Notes: generated by a model not told the origin, from the sequence alone. DNA of 64,000 nt from Allacma fusca (GCA_947179485.1 OX359249.1:49859402-49923401); one strand, 5' to 3'. Positions 40,180 to 50,524 are shown, numbered from the stretch's first letter. Numbers and translations are program-made.

Positions 40180-42173
40180 TCATTTGGCGTATACGGGGTA
40201 ATTTAAAGCAGCACCTTTCGACAACTTTCTTTCCAAACGTTGGTTAGCTCGCTTCAACCAGTCTCCGATTCCAATTTCCACGTCAAATGTCATCAAACCT
40301 TTACGAGTGAGTGGATTCTTTTTCAGACAAGCTGTAATAAAAACAATTTGTCAAATAGAAATTCAAATTGTTAAATCATCGCACTATACAGCATAATTAA
40401 AGCGTTCTTAATAAATACGTTTATTACTTAAAAATAAGGATTTCAATCGCAAATCCTCAAAGCACATTTTCTCGCGTTGCCCCTTGTAGCTAAAATTTGA
40501 CGCAACTTTATCGGACATAAGCTCTGCCAGCACTCTGTACAGAAACTTTGAACAGCTACGTCCACCAACACGGGACAGATGACTAATCTTAAATTTAAAA
40601 CAAGCGTTATAGGACAAAAATAATTAATCATATACATGCAATTGCCAGTCAATTTGTTTTACCAATTTTCGTTTGAAAACAGTATCCTGTGTGACCTGTG
40701 TACTTATGGCTTTGAGGTCTTCAACAGTTTCAGCAGGATTAAAATCGTCATCTTCAAATTCAGAGTCATTTTCAGGAACATTGCCCAGTTGAACTGAATC
40801 AATCTTTGCATGCAAATTTCTAACCGATTCCTGTATTTCAGAGAGTTGGCTCATTACAATCTCTAAAGTAGAAGTCCTTCTAGAAACTACAATTAAAATT
40901 GAGTTCAATGATTCCACTTATTTATCATTAATTTATGTTTTACTTCTGTGCATTAATGTGTGGTATATTGGAAACATTAAATTCCGGTGTCAAACACGGA
41001 GTTATTTAGCTAAACTATATATGTGAACTCCATTGTATTAATGCGTGATCACGAAAACTTTAAAATTTTACCTAATTCAGTTGGCGACAATACATCATAT
41101 GTGGAAGCCTCAGTATGCTGGGTAGTTTTCGAAGAAATGGGCAAAATGGAACCGTCAATATCAAACTGAATTTGAGAACCTCTACTTCTTTCCTGGGACC
41201 CCAAAGAAAATCCTTGAGATAGTTGGTCAGAATTCTCTACAACAAGCACTTCACGATCACATTCTACGCTGGAAGAGTCGGTTGTTTTCTCCGTGGTAAA
41301 TTCGGACTCAATTGTGACAGTTGCGGTCACTGGTTGAGGCGGTGGAGGTAACGTAATATCGTGCTGATTTTTCCGATTTTTTTTGCGATATTGCTGAGCA
41401 GCATCAGAACTTTCCAAATACTTTTCCTTCAATGAAGTCTGTGTTCGCTTTCTTTTTCGTCCTTCCGGTTCAGTGTCACTACACCAATCAGACATAGTGG
41501 TAGCTTTAGGAAGATCTTTGCGGTATTTCTCGAACGTATCTATATATGTAAGAATTAAACAATTTCATTTGACCTTATCATATTGAAATCCACACAATCA
41601 ACAACAATCGTTTGATACTCACTCAGAAAGTACGATAGCAAGATTAATTAATATACTGTTTCATAACAAATTATCAGAACTTTGTTTCAATCATAAATCT
41701 ACAAATATAAGTTAGGAACGTTCTTTGAAAACACAAACGTTTATCGTGCAAAAACGTATTTGTTTTGATAAATCTTCCCGTAACCATATTTTTTATTTCT
41801 GCTAAGTTTTAACAGAATCTAAATTTGAAATAGATTTAATGGATAAAATTTAAGCTATGCATGACAATTAATGCTTACATTGGTAAGAGTAATTTTGAAA
41901 TCATACAACGTGTCTGCGCAAAAACAAATATTTATAGAAACATAACATTCTGATCGATCTAGTGCAGCTTATATACATATATTTACCGTAAAAACAATTT
42001 GCAAGTTGGCCATTCCTTGCCCACCGCAGGCAGCGATTGGTTCTTCACAGCTTTATTGATAAATTCTGTCGATTTTGTTGGTGGCCACAGACAATCAATT
42101 TTATTTTTTTAATCCAAATCGATGGAACAACAGCAACACCCTCATTTTTTGTGAATTCTACAACACTGAACAT
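40180..42173 (-). CDS. DUF4806 protein of the CMC-like transposon (five exons)
   Basis: I place exons at 42173-41987, 41539-41072, 40886-40663, 40587-40428 and 40331-40180, all GT-AG with compatible phases (397 codons including TGA). Exon 1 begins MFSVVEFTKNEGVAVVP and, one frame over, DCLWPPTKSTEFINKAVKN, the usual N-terminal module of DUF4806 proteins. Exon 2 is charged and low-complexity, with a basic RKRKR cluster. Exons 3-5 form the DUF4806 domain: FKRKL, then SRVGGRSCSKFLYRVLAELM, then NFSYKGQREKMCFEDL, and finally a VEIGIGDWLKRANQRLERK helix. Exon 1 carries two 1-base homopolymer differences (an A-run near 42105, a T-run near 41993) that shift and then restore frame. Translated literally it meets a stop in between, so it is either slightly broken or mis-sequenced. 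Its function is unknown; its place inside the TIRs suggests an accessory transposition protein. Confidence 0.8.
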
Positions 42174-42321
42174 TCTCCTTATTCAAACAGCACCAGTGGA
42201 AACAAGGTAGTTTGATACGGTCCGCGAATCCGTTAGCTTGTAATTTTGACGCTTAATCTTAAAATCGGAAAGCGGGTGGACCTGCAATTCACCGAGTCTT
42301 TATTACATAAGATCCAGTTAG

Positions 42322-44226
42322 TTAGGAGTTGCATGGAAATTCAAAGAAATTTTTGTCAGCACATTCATAGCCAACTAGGACTTTCTGTCGAGATTGTTTC
42401 GACGTACATATGTTTTGGATTATAAAAATATTTCCATTTTTCAATTCTACACAGTTATCGCGGGGAAAATCTGATATTAAAATATTTGGCCCTAATCTTA
42501 TATATTCGTAACAGGGAGGCCCACAAGAATCTGGTAGTGAACGGGGCAAATATTGTTTATACTTGTGTCTTTTATAATCTGTCGTACTTGGCTGCACCGT
42601 ATTTATTTCATGCAGCCTTCGATGAATTTGCTGCAATACGCCATTAATTTTTTTAATCAGAGATTTTAGAAATCCGAGGTAATTTTCGAAGCGGAATGCA
42701 CTGAATTTATCAATAGGACCTAATTGCAGAACATCTTCACTTAAGTGTAACAACGAATGTACATTAATGGAAAAATTGTATTTTCCATAAATATTCCCGA
42801 AATGTTCAACACAATAAATCAACAATTCCTTTGCGTATTTATTGTGCTGAGTACATAGTACAGGATTTGCCAATATCGTTATGGCCACATGTAGAACTAA
42901 TAAATGCTGATAATGCTGTAATGGCAAAATTCCTTTCAAAACGACAGGACCGGAATATAGTAAAAAGTGTCTAAATTCCGTTGCTTTCCATCGTTTTACT
43001 TCATCTAGAGACCTAGGCCGTCTGTTGAAACTTATACTTGTCGCTGCACTTAATTTCTTCAAATGACTTGAAATTTGTAGGGACTGGGCTGTGGAAAGCC
43101 TGAATTTAGAAACTTTTCCGTTTAACCATAAAAGAATTAGTTTTTTGACAACACCTAAGCAAATTAAGTGCATATATTCGACGGGGAAACATTTGATTAA
43201 ATCTATGTGTAAATCTTCTATAATGCTTATTCCCGTATGATGTTGATCGTCTTCTTTATTTCTGAAGCTACAGTCGGTTCTGATAGGTGAATTCAGATCT
43301 TTAAAATATGTTCGATATTCTTCAAAGTTTCCTTCTATTATACACTTTCCACAACTTGAATAGCCAGTGTGACCTTTGGTACTCTTGACAAACGCACGAG
43401 CTGGAATATCACATACAAAGCATTGAATCTTAATTAGGTATGTTGTTCCATTAATGGTTACACCATTTTGAATGACACGTTTGCTTTCTTCTACAAAATC
43501 GCAAAGAAAGTCATTCACATTTTCTGGCTTATCTTTTTCTCCACACCAGAGCCCTACCACAAATGGATTTATGTCACTGTCAACAATGTAGCACAAAATT
43601 GGCACAAAATGTTTGTTGGAGCTTTTTGAAATAGGGATGCCATCAATGTTAAATTGAAGATTCAATAAAGTATCAGCAAGTGGAAAACTCTCAATATAAT
43701 TTTTTAAGCCATTTGATAATCCAAAATGACAGTAATACCCGGGACTCACTTTTTTAACGAAAGTTTTTCTTGGCGTGGAAACTAACGTTCGGGCATCCTT
43801 GGGTAACTTACTAAATTGCTTAAAATTTCGTATTTGGAGTATTTGAAGCAACTCATTTACATGTATATGCGGAACCTTATTTTTAACAGCCCAGATAGCC
43901 AAATCTTGTTGGGCATTGTCCACATCAACCGTGTCATTTCCGGAGTCACTTGAGTCACTTTCACTCACTTCAACATAAACTTGTGTACAGTCTGGATTTC
44001 CAGGCGTATTTCCAGTATTTGTCCAGGGAGAAATAATTCGTGGAGCAATATTTGGAACAATCGTATTTTCTTCATAGTTGGCTGCAAGAGGTTTTGAACA
44101 AACATTTGTAATAATTTGACCTAATTTCTCACCTTTATTTTTGCTGACGGTTGCCAATAGATCTTCTGTTTGCCTTTTAATGATGCGTCTATGATGTGCT
44201 TTAGAGTAGATCCTTGAAGACCGCAT
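42322..44226 (-). CDS. tnp2/CMC-like transposase (634 residues)
   Basis: A single uninterrupted 634-codon frame, the longest in the window. Recognisable landmarks in order: an N-terminal Lys/Arg-rich part, an acidic SESDSSDSGND stretch (about 90-100), LPKDARTLVSTPR (about 142-154), NIDGIPISKSS, NPFVVGLWCGEKDKPENVN, CDIPARAFVKSTKGHTGYSS followed by CGKC (a possible zinc site), PVEYMHLICLGVVKKLILLW, WKATEFRHFLLYSGPVVLKG, and NVHSLLHLSEDVLQLGPIDK before FSAFRFENYLGFLK. This series is typical of a widespread family of uncharacterised metazoan proteins related to plant tnp2 (CACTA/EnSpm) transposases. The family assignment comes from memory of those proteins. The candidate catalytic acids are the Asp of NIDG, the Asp of CDIPAR, and a late Glu such as that of FENYLG. 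It lies 149 bp upstream of the DUF4806 gene, transcribed the same way. Confidence 0.85.
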   Translation of the reverse strand: MRSSRIYSKAHHRRIIKRQTEDLLATVSKNKGEKLGQIITNVCSKPLAANYEENTIVPNIAPRIISPWTNTGNTPGNPDCTQVYVEVSESDSSDSGNDTVDVDNAQQDLAIWAVKNKVPHIHVNELLQILQIRNFKQFSKLPKDARTLVSTPRKTFVKKVSPGYYCHFGLSNGLKNYIESFPLADTLLNLQFNIDGIPISKSSNKHFVPILCYIVDSDINPFVVGLWCGEKDKPENVNDFLCDFVEESKRVIQNGVTINGTTYLIKIQCFVCDIPARAFVKSTKGHTGYSSCGKCIIEGNFEEYRTYFKDLNSPIRTDCSFRNKEDDQHHTGISIIEDLHIDLIKCFPVEYMHLICLGVVKKLILLWLNGKVSKFRLSTAQSLQISSHLKKLSAATSISFNRRPRSLDEVKRWKATEFRHFLLYSGPVVLKGILPLQHYQHLLVLHVAITILANPVLCTQHNKYAKELLIYCVEHFGNIYGKYNFSINVHSLLHLSEDVLQLGPIDKFSAFRFENYLGFLKSLIKKINGVLQQIHRRLHEINTVQPSTTDYKRHKYKQYLPRSLPDSCGPPCYEYIRLGPNILISDFPRDNCVELKNGNIFIIQNICTSKQSRQKVLVGYECADKNFFEFPCNS

Positions 44227-44294
44227 GGAAGAGCGATTGTACTTCAGATCAGCCTAAATGCAAATGGCAGTTTGCTTGGTTTAGTATATTCCAG

Positions 44295-46184
44295 CACTGC
44301 TGCCCGCCAAGTTTTAATTCTATTCTATTCTATTCTGTTTACAACTAATTCTTGTATATTCAAGTCCTATTATATTCTGCTAAAGGTTAGGCGAGGCTAT
44401 TCAAGTCTATTCCTATTCCAACAAAATTAGATAATTCCTATTCTATTCCTATTCAAATTCTATTCATCAGCAATTAAAAACCGTGCGCTGAAAACTAGTG
44501 GATAAAACGCGCTGTATAAATATAACTACATTTTCTTTCACAATTCCAATTTCCAGGTCCTTGAATTATAACTTGCTATTGACAATGATAATAAAATAAC
44601 TGATATTTACCAAATTTACGAGCCACTTCCAGGCAGAAGAGAATTAAATGGGCGTATAAATAATTACTTGTACTTAACAATTGGCAGTTAACAGGCCTGA
44701 ATTAATACAGTAATGCCTACCCTCAAAATATATTTCTAGCTTTCAGGGTGACGCCAGCCCCTTAGTAAAAAACCCTTGTCTGTACGTCCGTGCGGTATCT
44801 CAAAAACCGCTGCACGGATTTCAATGAAATTTATATTATAATGTTTTGAAAGAAATTCTGACATTAAAAAAAACTCAAAATTCGCCCTACTTCGTGGTAA
44901 GGAAGCGTCTACAAATTACGTCAGCTCGATAGTGGGTCCAACATTTAGTTGAAGTCTGACACGCAGGTGGATGGGTGCTGTATACGAGCGAATGACATTA
45001 TTACTGTCATCTGTCATCACTCATCAGCCTCATTTTATTACAAGGAGAGAATACGCACAAAAAATAAAATTGTATGGGATGACACCTCGAGTGTACAAAT
45101 TAAATCTCTTTATGAAGTCGCATGTTTTCTCTGCTCGAAAATGTAGTTTTGCATATATTCTACAGTTCACTTGATTTTCGAGTGATTCAAGGAACGGCAA
45201 TAAATGGCAACTTCTATCATTCTATGATTAGCATCAATGCCATAATACAATCAATGCCAGATGTATTTATCGATGCTAGTGCCTGTCAGTAAACATTTTA
45301 TGTAAGAATCAAGATAACGCATTAAAATGTCAAGCGCAAAAAACGATGGTGGATATCAATGGCAAGTACTTCGTAAACTATGGGAAGAAGCTAATGTTTA
45401 CAAAAAAGGATGAGTAGTTTTAAGTTTTTATTGATTATTGTAATCCTCTCATCAGTGCATCTCAAAGATGATCTACAAAGATTAACAACGCGACGGGAAA
45501 AAACAGCGACATCTCCATTGTATAATTTATTACGAATAATAGTAACAATAATTCCTGACCACCTGACCCATGACAAATCCAAACAGCAACGTATACAATT
45601 CCGTTCAGTAAACTTGAGTTCGGATTTTAGAATGTCTTGTTATGTTTAATTACACATTAAGTACTTCCTTCAGACTCGTCTGATTTTAATATACGAATCA
45701 ATTCACAGCTAAATTCGCTACTTTTAAATTTTGGGGCATTGTTCAATCGTAGCGTGTAAAGGTATGTGATGACATATAGCAGGGTGGGTGGGTCCAAGTA
45801 TCACTAAATGACCATATATGATTTGAGGGTGAGTGATTGGGTAATTAATGCATTTTGTGCTGATGTAATATGTAGACGCTCCCTAAGTGACGGCACCCTA
45901 CTCGCATTATCGCGTATCGATGATTTTTACACATGTAATCAAAGGGCTTTAGTTATTTTTTTTGTTTATGACATTCTCAGATGCTCAGATTTGAATAAGA
46001 ATTTCACTGTTTTTACTATTCAATTCTAATCTTGGCGTCAGGTGCATATTCTATTCTATTCTAGTCTGGGAGTTTCAAAAATCGAGCTATTCAATTCTAT
46101 TCAATTTATTTCTGTATAAATTTCGGCAATTCTATTCAAATTCCTATTTTCCTATTCAAGTCGGAATAGAATAGGGCAGCAGTG
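44295..46184. mobile_element. Non-autonomous hAT-type element, TATTC-word family, nested in the CMC element
   Basis: The terminal inverted repeats CACTGCTGCCC/GGGCAGCAGTG are perfect over 11 bp, and the 8-bp target duplication TATTCCAG is perfect (44287-44294, 46185-46192). Subterminal regions are filled with ATTCTATTC words (44318-44475 and 46050-46175). It lies 69 bp upstream of the transposase ATG, so it separates the CMC transposase from its terminal promoter region. A TCAGGGTGACGCCAGCCCC segment near 44743 looks like a Helitron-type start and may be a further nested piece. No coding capacity recognised. Confidence 0.9.
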
Positions 46185-46586
46185 TATTCCAGCCATTTAC
46201 AACGGTATCCGTTCTTTGTAAACATGCAATTTTAGCGCCAGAAATGATATGAGCGTAAAGACGTTTTAAAAACGTTGCCAGCATATTTTGTGGAGACCAA
46301 GAAGAAACCAGTTTGAGTAGTAATGTTTTGGTCACCGGCAGCTTTCAAACACAATTTAAAAACATCTCTTAGTTAGAAACGAGTTTAACCCCGAGTGGGA
46401 CGAAAAACCTCGTATGTTAAACTCGTCCTGTGCTATTTGGGATGGATGTTGAAGGCTTAGTTTTAATGGTTTTTAGCGAATCTAGCTCATCTGCGCAGAT
46501 ACTATACTTTTTAAAACAGTTATGTGAATTTGTGGTTGTGGCTTTCCTTACTTCCAGCACTGAACGGATTCCTTTCTAATAGGTCA

Positions 46587-47360
46587 TAGGAATGGGACTG
46601 TTCTGGTCCGGACAAGAAATTTTGGTCCCTTCTGGTCTGTTCCATGGTCCGTTCCGGTCTGTTCCATGGTCCGTTCCGGTCTGTTCCCTGGTTACGAAAG
46701 GACCAAATGCATCTGGTCCAAGAACCTTGATAGACCAATTAAACCTGGTCCAGCTCAAAGAACAGACCAGAATGCTTGGTCCTTTGTTTGGCCCGGACCA
46801 TTTGGAACGTTCCATCAAACATTTCAAATGATCGGAGCAGATTCGATAGATGACCATTTAAGTATTTCCAATTCCCGCGAATAGAATAGCATTGTTAGAT
46901 TGTACAGCATGATACGATCGAGAGACGATACATAAAAAATATAAAAAACAAAAGATAGTTATCATTCAACGTGCCCTGGAGAACATTCTTGCCTCCTGAA
47001 TGATTCATTGTGTCCGAGAGACGTTAATATTTAGTATTGGGTAGCAAGGAAAACATTTGTGAAAATTCCTGTTGTAAAAATATTTAAAAATTGCAATTTT
47101 CAGTGCTTCATTCATTATCATTTTGCTAACAATTTTACACTATGTTTCAAATAATCAAATAATTTTTTTTGCGTTATTTTGAGGAACAGAACATATGTTC
47201 CTGTTCCAGAAATTTGTACCGACCAGAGGGTTCCGGTCCTAGTCTAAATGACCTTATGGGCCTGGTCCTACACTGAGAACAGATAAAATGGTCTGGTCCA
47301 GGGTCAAGGACCAGACCATTCCAAGAAATCCTGGAACATTCCGGAACAGTCCCACTCCTA
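46587..47360. mobile_element. hAT-type MITE, GGTCCG/GACCAG-word family
   Basis: The ends TAGGAATGGGACTGTTCTGG and, inverted, TAGGAGTGGGACTGTTCCGG are flanked by a perfect 8-bp duplication ATAGGTCA (46579-46586, 47361-47368). Many GGTCC, GGACC and GTTCCGGTC words crowd both ends. It interrupts the hAT transposase pseudogene between the LPALNGFLS and ALKSYFLL segments. Excision of the element plus one target copy leaves the frame open. The open frames inside are only translations of the words. Confidence 0.92.
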
Positions 47361-48298
47361 ATAGGTCAGCTTTGAAGTCATATTTTCTATTGAAGGAACA
47401 AAGTGATTGCCCTGCTGTTAATCGCAAGGTTGTATATCATAACAGCAAAGAAGTTGCTGTGGAAGTAGAATGCCTAACCGAATGCTACCTATATATTGTG
47501 CACATTGTTTTACAATAAATGAATTCGCCCATTTTAATGTTGGAGTGTTATGATTGTACTTCTACGGAAGTTTACGCCATAATGAAATATCTTCTTGAAA
47601 GTTCTATAAACCGATATGATACATTTTACGGAAGTAGCGCTAATGCAATTCTGAAAAATTTACACCCGCAACAAAACAAAAGCGCTTTGAACAGGAAGCT
47701 TTGGATTTTTTTTAAATCACTGCAGACCAATTTAAGCAGACATTTTGATTTCAGTGAAACTAAATTTGTTTTGAAAATGGAACTACTAAATTTGAAATCA
47801 GAGGAATTCTTAGTATCATTGGCTTATTTACTAAATATTGCCGTTGCACTCGGCATTACATTAAACGAGGACCAACTGTACAATAAATATTGCTTACTTC
47901 GTCAAACTTGAGTTTTTTATTGTGATCGGTGATCGTGAGATCGGTCGGTGCAAGAGTTTTTTAAGAAAGATCAATGTCCTGAACTATTCAAGCTTATATC
48001 GTTCGTGCTATTAATTCCTGTTAGCAACGATTTTGCAGTTATTTCAGCATAATGAAGAAAGTTTAACCAGCCGTGAAAAACTTAATGTCAACAAAACTTG
48101 TGAAGGCAGAGCTTCAAGTCAGGCTTAATGTGCCCTTTTCATGTTGTGAATTGGTTTCTTTTTTGAACAAACCGGAAAACAAGAAAATGTTATTACATGC
48201 CAAAAAGGCTGAAAAATACAATTAGGAATCGTGTATACGTAAACAAAATTTAAAATTATTTTGTCCCGGAATGACGTTTCAAAAAAGTGTAAACCCTA

Positions 48299-48626
48299 AT
48301 CTCTCCTCACCCCCTTTATTGTATTATGTTGAGCTCATTTCAAAAATTTCCGTTACAAATTTTTTAAGCATTTCAAGGAAATCGGTCGAGTAGTTTCGGA
48401 GAAAAATTGCGGGATGTATAGATGTTATTCGCTGTATTTTTTTACGCACGAACACGCGGACCGATTTCAACCAATCACGAACTCACCCAAGTTTTCGGCC
48501 TGGACATTGTTCACAAAAAAATTTAAAAGAAAATCGGCCAAGTAGTTTCGGAGGAAAGCTGCGGGACAAACAGACCCACGGATAAAATTATTTCACATAT
48601 AAAGGGGCTGACATCGCCCTAAAACT
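48299..48626 (-). mobile_element. Helitron-like 5' region (minus strand)
   Basis: Read on the minus strand from 48626 it starts AGGGCGATGTCAGCCCC and contains CCGAAACTACTTGGCCGATTT and CCGATTTC-type motifs. It is similar in start and content to the plus-strand segment beginning near 44743 (AGGGTGACGCCAGCCCC). Such leaders are common in arthropod Helitron-like non-autonomous repeats. Its continuation is probably 37768-37904, separated by the hAT insertion. Confidence 0.4.
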
Positions 48627-49172
48627 GAATATTCGACTTAATTTTTCTTTGCAAGTACATACGTATTGCATATAAGCCTGTTAGCCTTTTGGTAATTGGT
48701 ATTCACAAACAATTAGGAGTTTAGATGATGATTTCGCTTTATGATGCTCTACGACGAATGATAATGATGATAATGAGAATACCCTTCGGTAGGCCTTCAG
48801 TTTAACATCTAAGTCCGTACACTAGCACAGCCTGGCATGCACAACTGCGGGTAGGTTTTCCACAATAACGTCCCGAAAGGGAGACAGAGTGTCCCTACAA
48901 TTTCATAAATTCGGTATTTGGAACCTAGATAAAGCCTAAAAATTTTATATAGCCTATTTTTATAGTTATTTCCAGTGGTTACCTGGGCTTCAGAAATCGA
49001 ATTTACGAAATTGTATACACGCTAACCCTTCACCGTTGATGTGGGACGTCGTTGTGAAAAACCTGCCAGAAGTTATGCATACTTGAGCACAATCCAGCCC
49101 CCCCCCTAAGCAACTAGGTGTTGAGTTAACACGCTTTTAGAATCATATGGTGCCCTTTAAAAGGTCTCTTGG
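48627..49172. other. Non-coding DNA
   Basis: I see no gene or element end here. A short part (about 48660-48720) resembles the flank of the hairpin motif at 20320-20370. Confidence 0.4.
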
Positions 49173-50520
49173 TTAAATTTCGCCGGCTAGCTTCTTGTGT
49201 TGGTACCTGCGCCGATACTGCGCCAATATATTGGAGTTTCGGAATGTCCCATGACATATTCCACACTGAATCCTGGGTCCATGGGCTTGGAGGTGCTGCG
49301 TTTTGGTGGACGTGTTGTTAAAACCCCGTCCACAAACTTCACATGTGTAGACCGGAGTTCCAACACGGGATGCCCGTGCCCAACCAATTCCTCCACCTCT
49401 AGTTTGTCCACCGCGAGCTCTTCTACCACGGTGTTTTTCACCTAGAGCTCTTCCACCAGTGGTCGGACTTTGACTCATCAATACAATACTTTAGCGCTAT
49501 TTTTGTACATTTGTCTTGTCCTGTACTGTGCTTTAGTGTAGTCTGTATATGATAATTGTTTCAATACAATGCTTTACTGTTAAAAGCACATCGAAATATT
49601 TTTCAATACTCTGCTGTACTCCACTTGTTGTGCAAAAACGCCCATCAATACTCTTCTTCACTCTACTAAGTTGTACATAAATAGTTATCAATACTGTGCT
49701 TTACCCATGGCTGTACGTATATATTCGTTGTTAACTATATAATATTTTGTTAGAAAAATAATATTTGGGTTAAAAATATTATATTATATTTAGGCATGAT
49801 GCTTTCGTTTGTCGACTTAAAATGTCTTGCTAAAAGTCTGACGTAAGTAGTTCGACGTTAATTAACTAGATGTGGTCCTTTGCGTGTATCATTAATTTGC
49901 TGTACTTTATATGATTTTGTATTATTTATAGCAATACGTTCCTTTGCTTTACTTGTTTTTATTGCTGCAGCGGCTTTTCAATACTGTGTCAATAGTTTAT
50001 GTTAGGAATAGGTGTAGATACTGTACTCTGCTTTATTTGCGAAACATAATGAGCATGCGTTACTGTAACAATGCTGTACTTTTATCAATATTGTACCAAA
50101 AAGTGCAGTACAGTCCGACCACTGTCTTCCACCTGGAGCTTGTCCACCTCCCGAAGTTCTTCCCGAACCCTGAACTCCAATTTCGGTGTCCTGGACAACA
50201 CTATCCGGCTGCGCCACTGGCTCTGCAGCGACAACTTTGGTCTCCTGACCACCCAACCCTAGCTGTCCCTCCGGGTCTGCAGCACCAACTCCAGCTTCGT
50301 GACCGCCAGCTTCAAGCTTTTGACCAGCATCATGGAGTTGAGTCTCTTGGTCACCACTTATTGCTGGTGCTTGAAGTGGCAACCGACGCATTGCTCCCCG
50401 CCGACGTACTCTCCTTGCCACTGGGCCACGATTGTCGCCATCATTATCCACTTCGTCGACAACTTCCTCTTCCAAAGGCACAATTATGTGATCCACGCTT
50501 GTGTCGTCAAATAAACTTTA
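49173..50520 (-). pseudogene. C2H2 zinc-finger ORF, 5'-incomplete, split by a MITE
   Basis: On the minus strand an open frame enters at about 50513 (after a possible AG acceptor), runs to 50125, is interrupted by the MITE 49457-50124, and resumes in the same frame at 49448, ending at 49173. The product begins with an acidic stretch (LFDDTSVDHIIVPLEEEVVD), then a Gln/Gly/Ala-rich linker, an RGRRARGGQTRGGG segment, and two C-terminal fingers. Finger 1 (CEVC, 12 residues, HLQAH) is canonical C2H2. Finger 2 (CGIC, 12 residues, then Y where the first His should be) lacks a ligand. No start ATG lies near the 5' edge, so an upstream exon is missing or lost. I cannot tell host gene from transposon gene; it has transposon neighbours on both sides. 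Confidence 0.6.
49457..50124. mobile_element. hAT-type MITE, CAATACTGTGCTTTAC-word family
   Basis: Perfect 13-bp inverted ends CAGTGGTCGGACT/AGTCCGACCACTG and a perfect 8-bp duplication TCTTCCAC (49449-49456, 50125-50132). Both halves are full of loosely repeated CAATACTGTGCTTTAC-like words in opposite orientations. It sits in the coding part of the zinc-finger ORF. It has no coding capacity. Confidence 0.92.
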
Positions 50521-50524
50521 GCAA

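Larger units (their letters stand above)
39493..46441 (-). mobile_element. CMC/EnSpm-like two-gene DNA transposon
   Basis: The terminal inverted repeats CCCAGATAGCACAGGAC (39493-39509) and, inverted, CCCAAATAGCACAGGAC (46425-46441) differ at one base. The flanking dinucleotide is AT on both sides. Removing the element plus one AT puts the surrounding hAT pseudogene back into one frame, which supports a 2-bp target duplication. Inside, on the minus strand, lie a tnp2-like transposase (42322-44226) and then a five-exon DUF4806 gene (40180-42173). An inner inverted repeat ACGAGTTTAAC/GTTAAACTCGT (46379-46426) may be a binding site. A 1.89-kb hAT-type element is nested at 44295-46184. Without it the element is about 5.05 kb. 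The termini do not start CACTA/CACTG, so the assignment to CMC rests on the protein. Confidence 0.85.
38380..48225 (+). pseudogene. hAT transposase pseudogene in four pieces
   Basis: Piece 1 (about 38380-38543) ends in EENPSIVAANWKYH after an NTTVNYG motif; piece 2 (39447-39492) reads HIIHNAVKNAC; piece 3 (46442-46586) reads MDVEGLVLMVFSESSSSAQ and later LWLSLLPALNGFLS; piece 4 (47369-48225) reads ALKSYFLL, CLTECYLYIVHIVL, then a helical region and the C-terminal dimerisation core (CPELFKLISFVLLIPVSNDF, then a stop-riddled tail ending at 48223-48225). This order and spacing match ZBED-type hAT transposases from the middle of the catalytic domain to the C-terminus. In-frame stops and shifts show it is dead. 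The longest open part is 47519-47911. Confidence 0.85.
37905..48298 (+). mobile_element. hAT transposon relic hosting three nested insertions
   Basis: The left end CTGGGGTTCCCAGACGTCCC and the right end (reverse complement TAGGGTTTACAC, then CATTCCGGGAC) are diverged inverted repeats. They are flanked by ATCTCTCG (37897-37904) and ATCTCTCC (48299-48306), an 8-bp duplication with one mismatch. The decayed hAT transposase reads on the plus strand across the whole span. Without its insertions (38544-39438, 39493-46441, 46587-47360 and their target copies) the element is only about 1.76 kb, so it lacks the N-terminal half of a usual hAT gene. Confidence 0.7.

Noticed and set aside
46520-46884. 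Overlapping Pro/Gly/Trp-rich frames on both strands
   Set aside because: Translations of GGTCC/GGACC words in a MITE.
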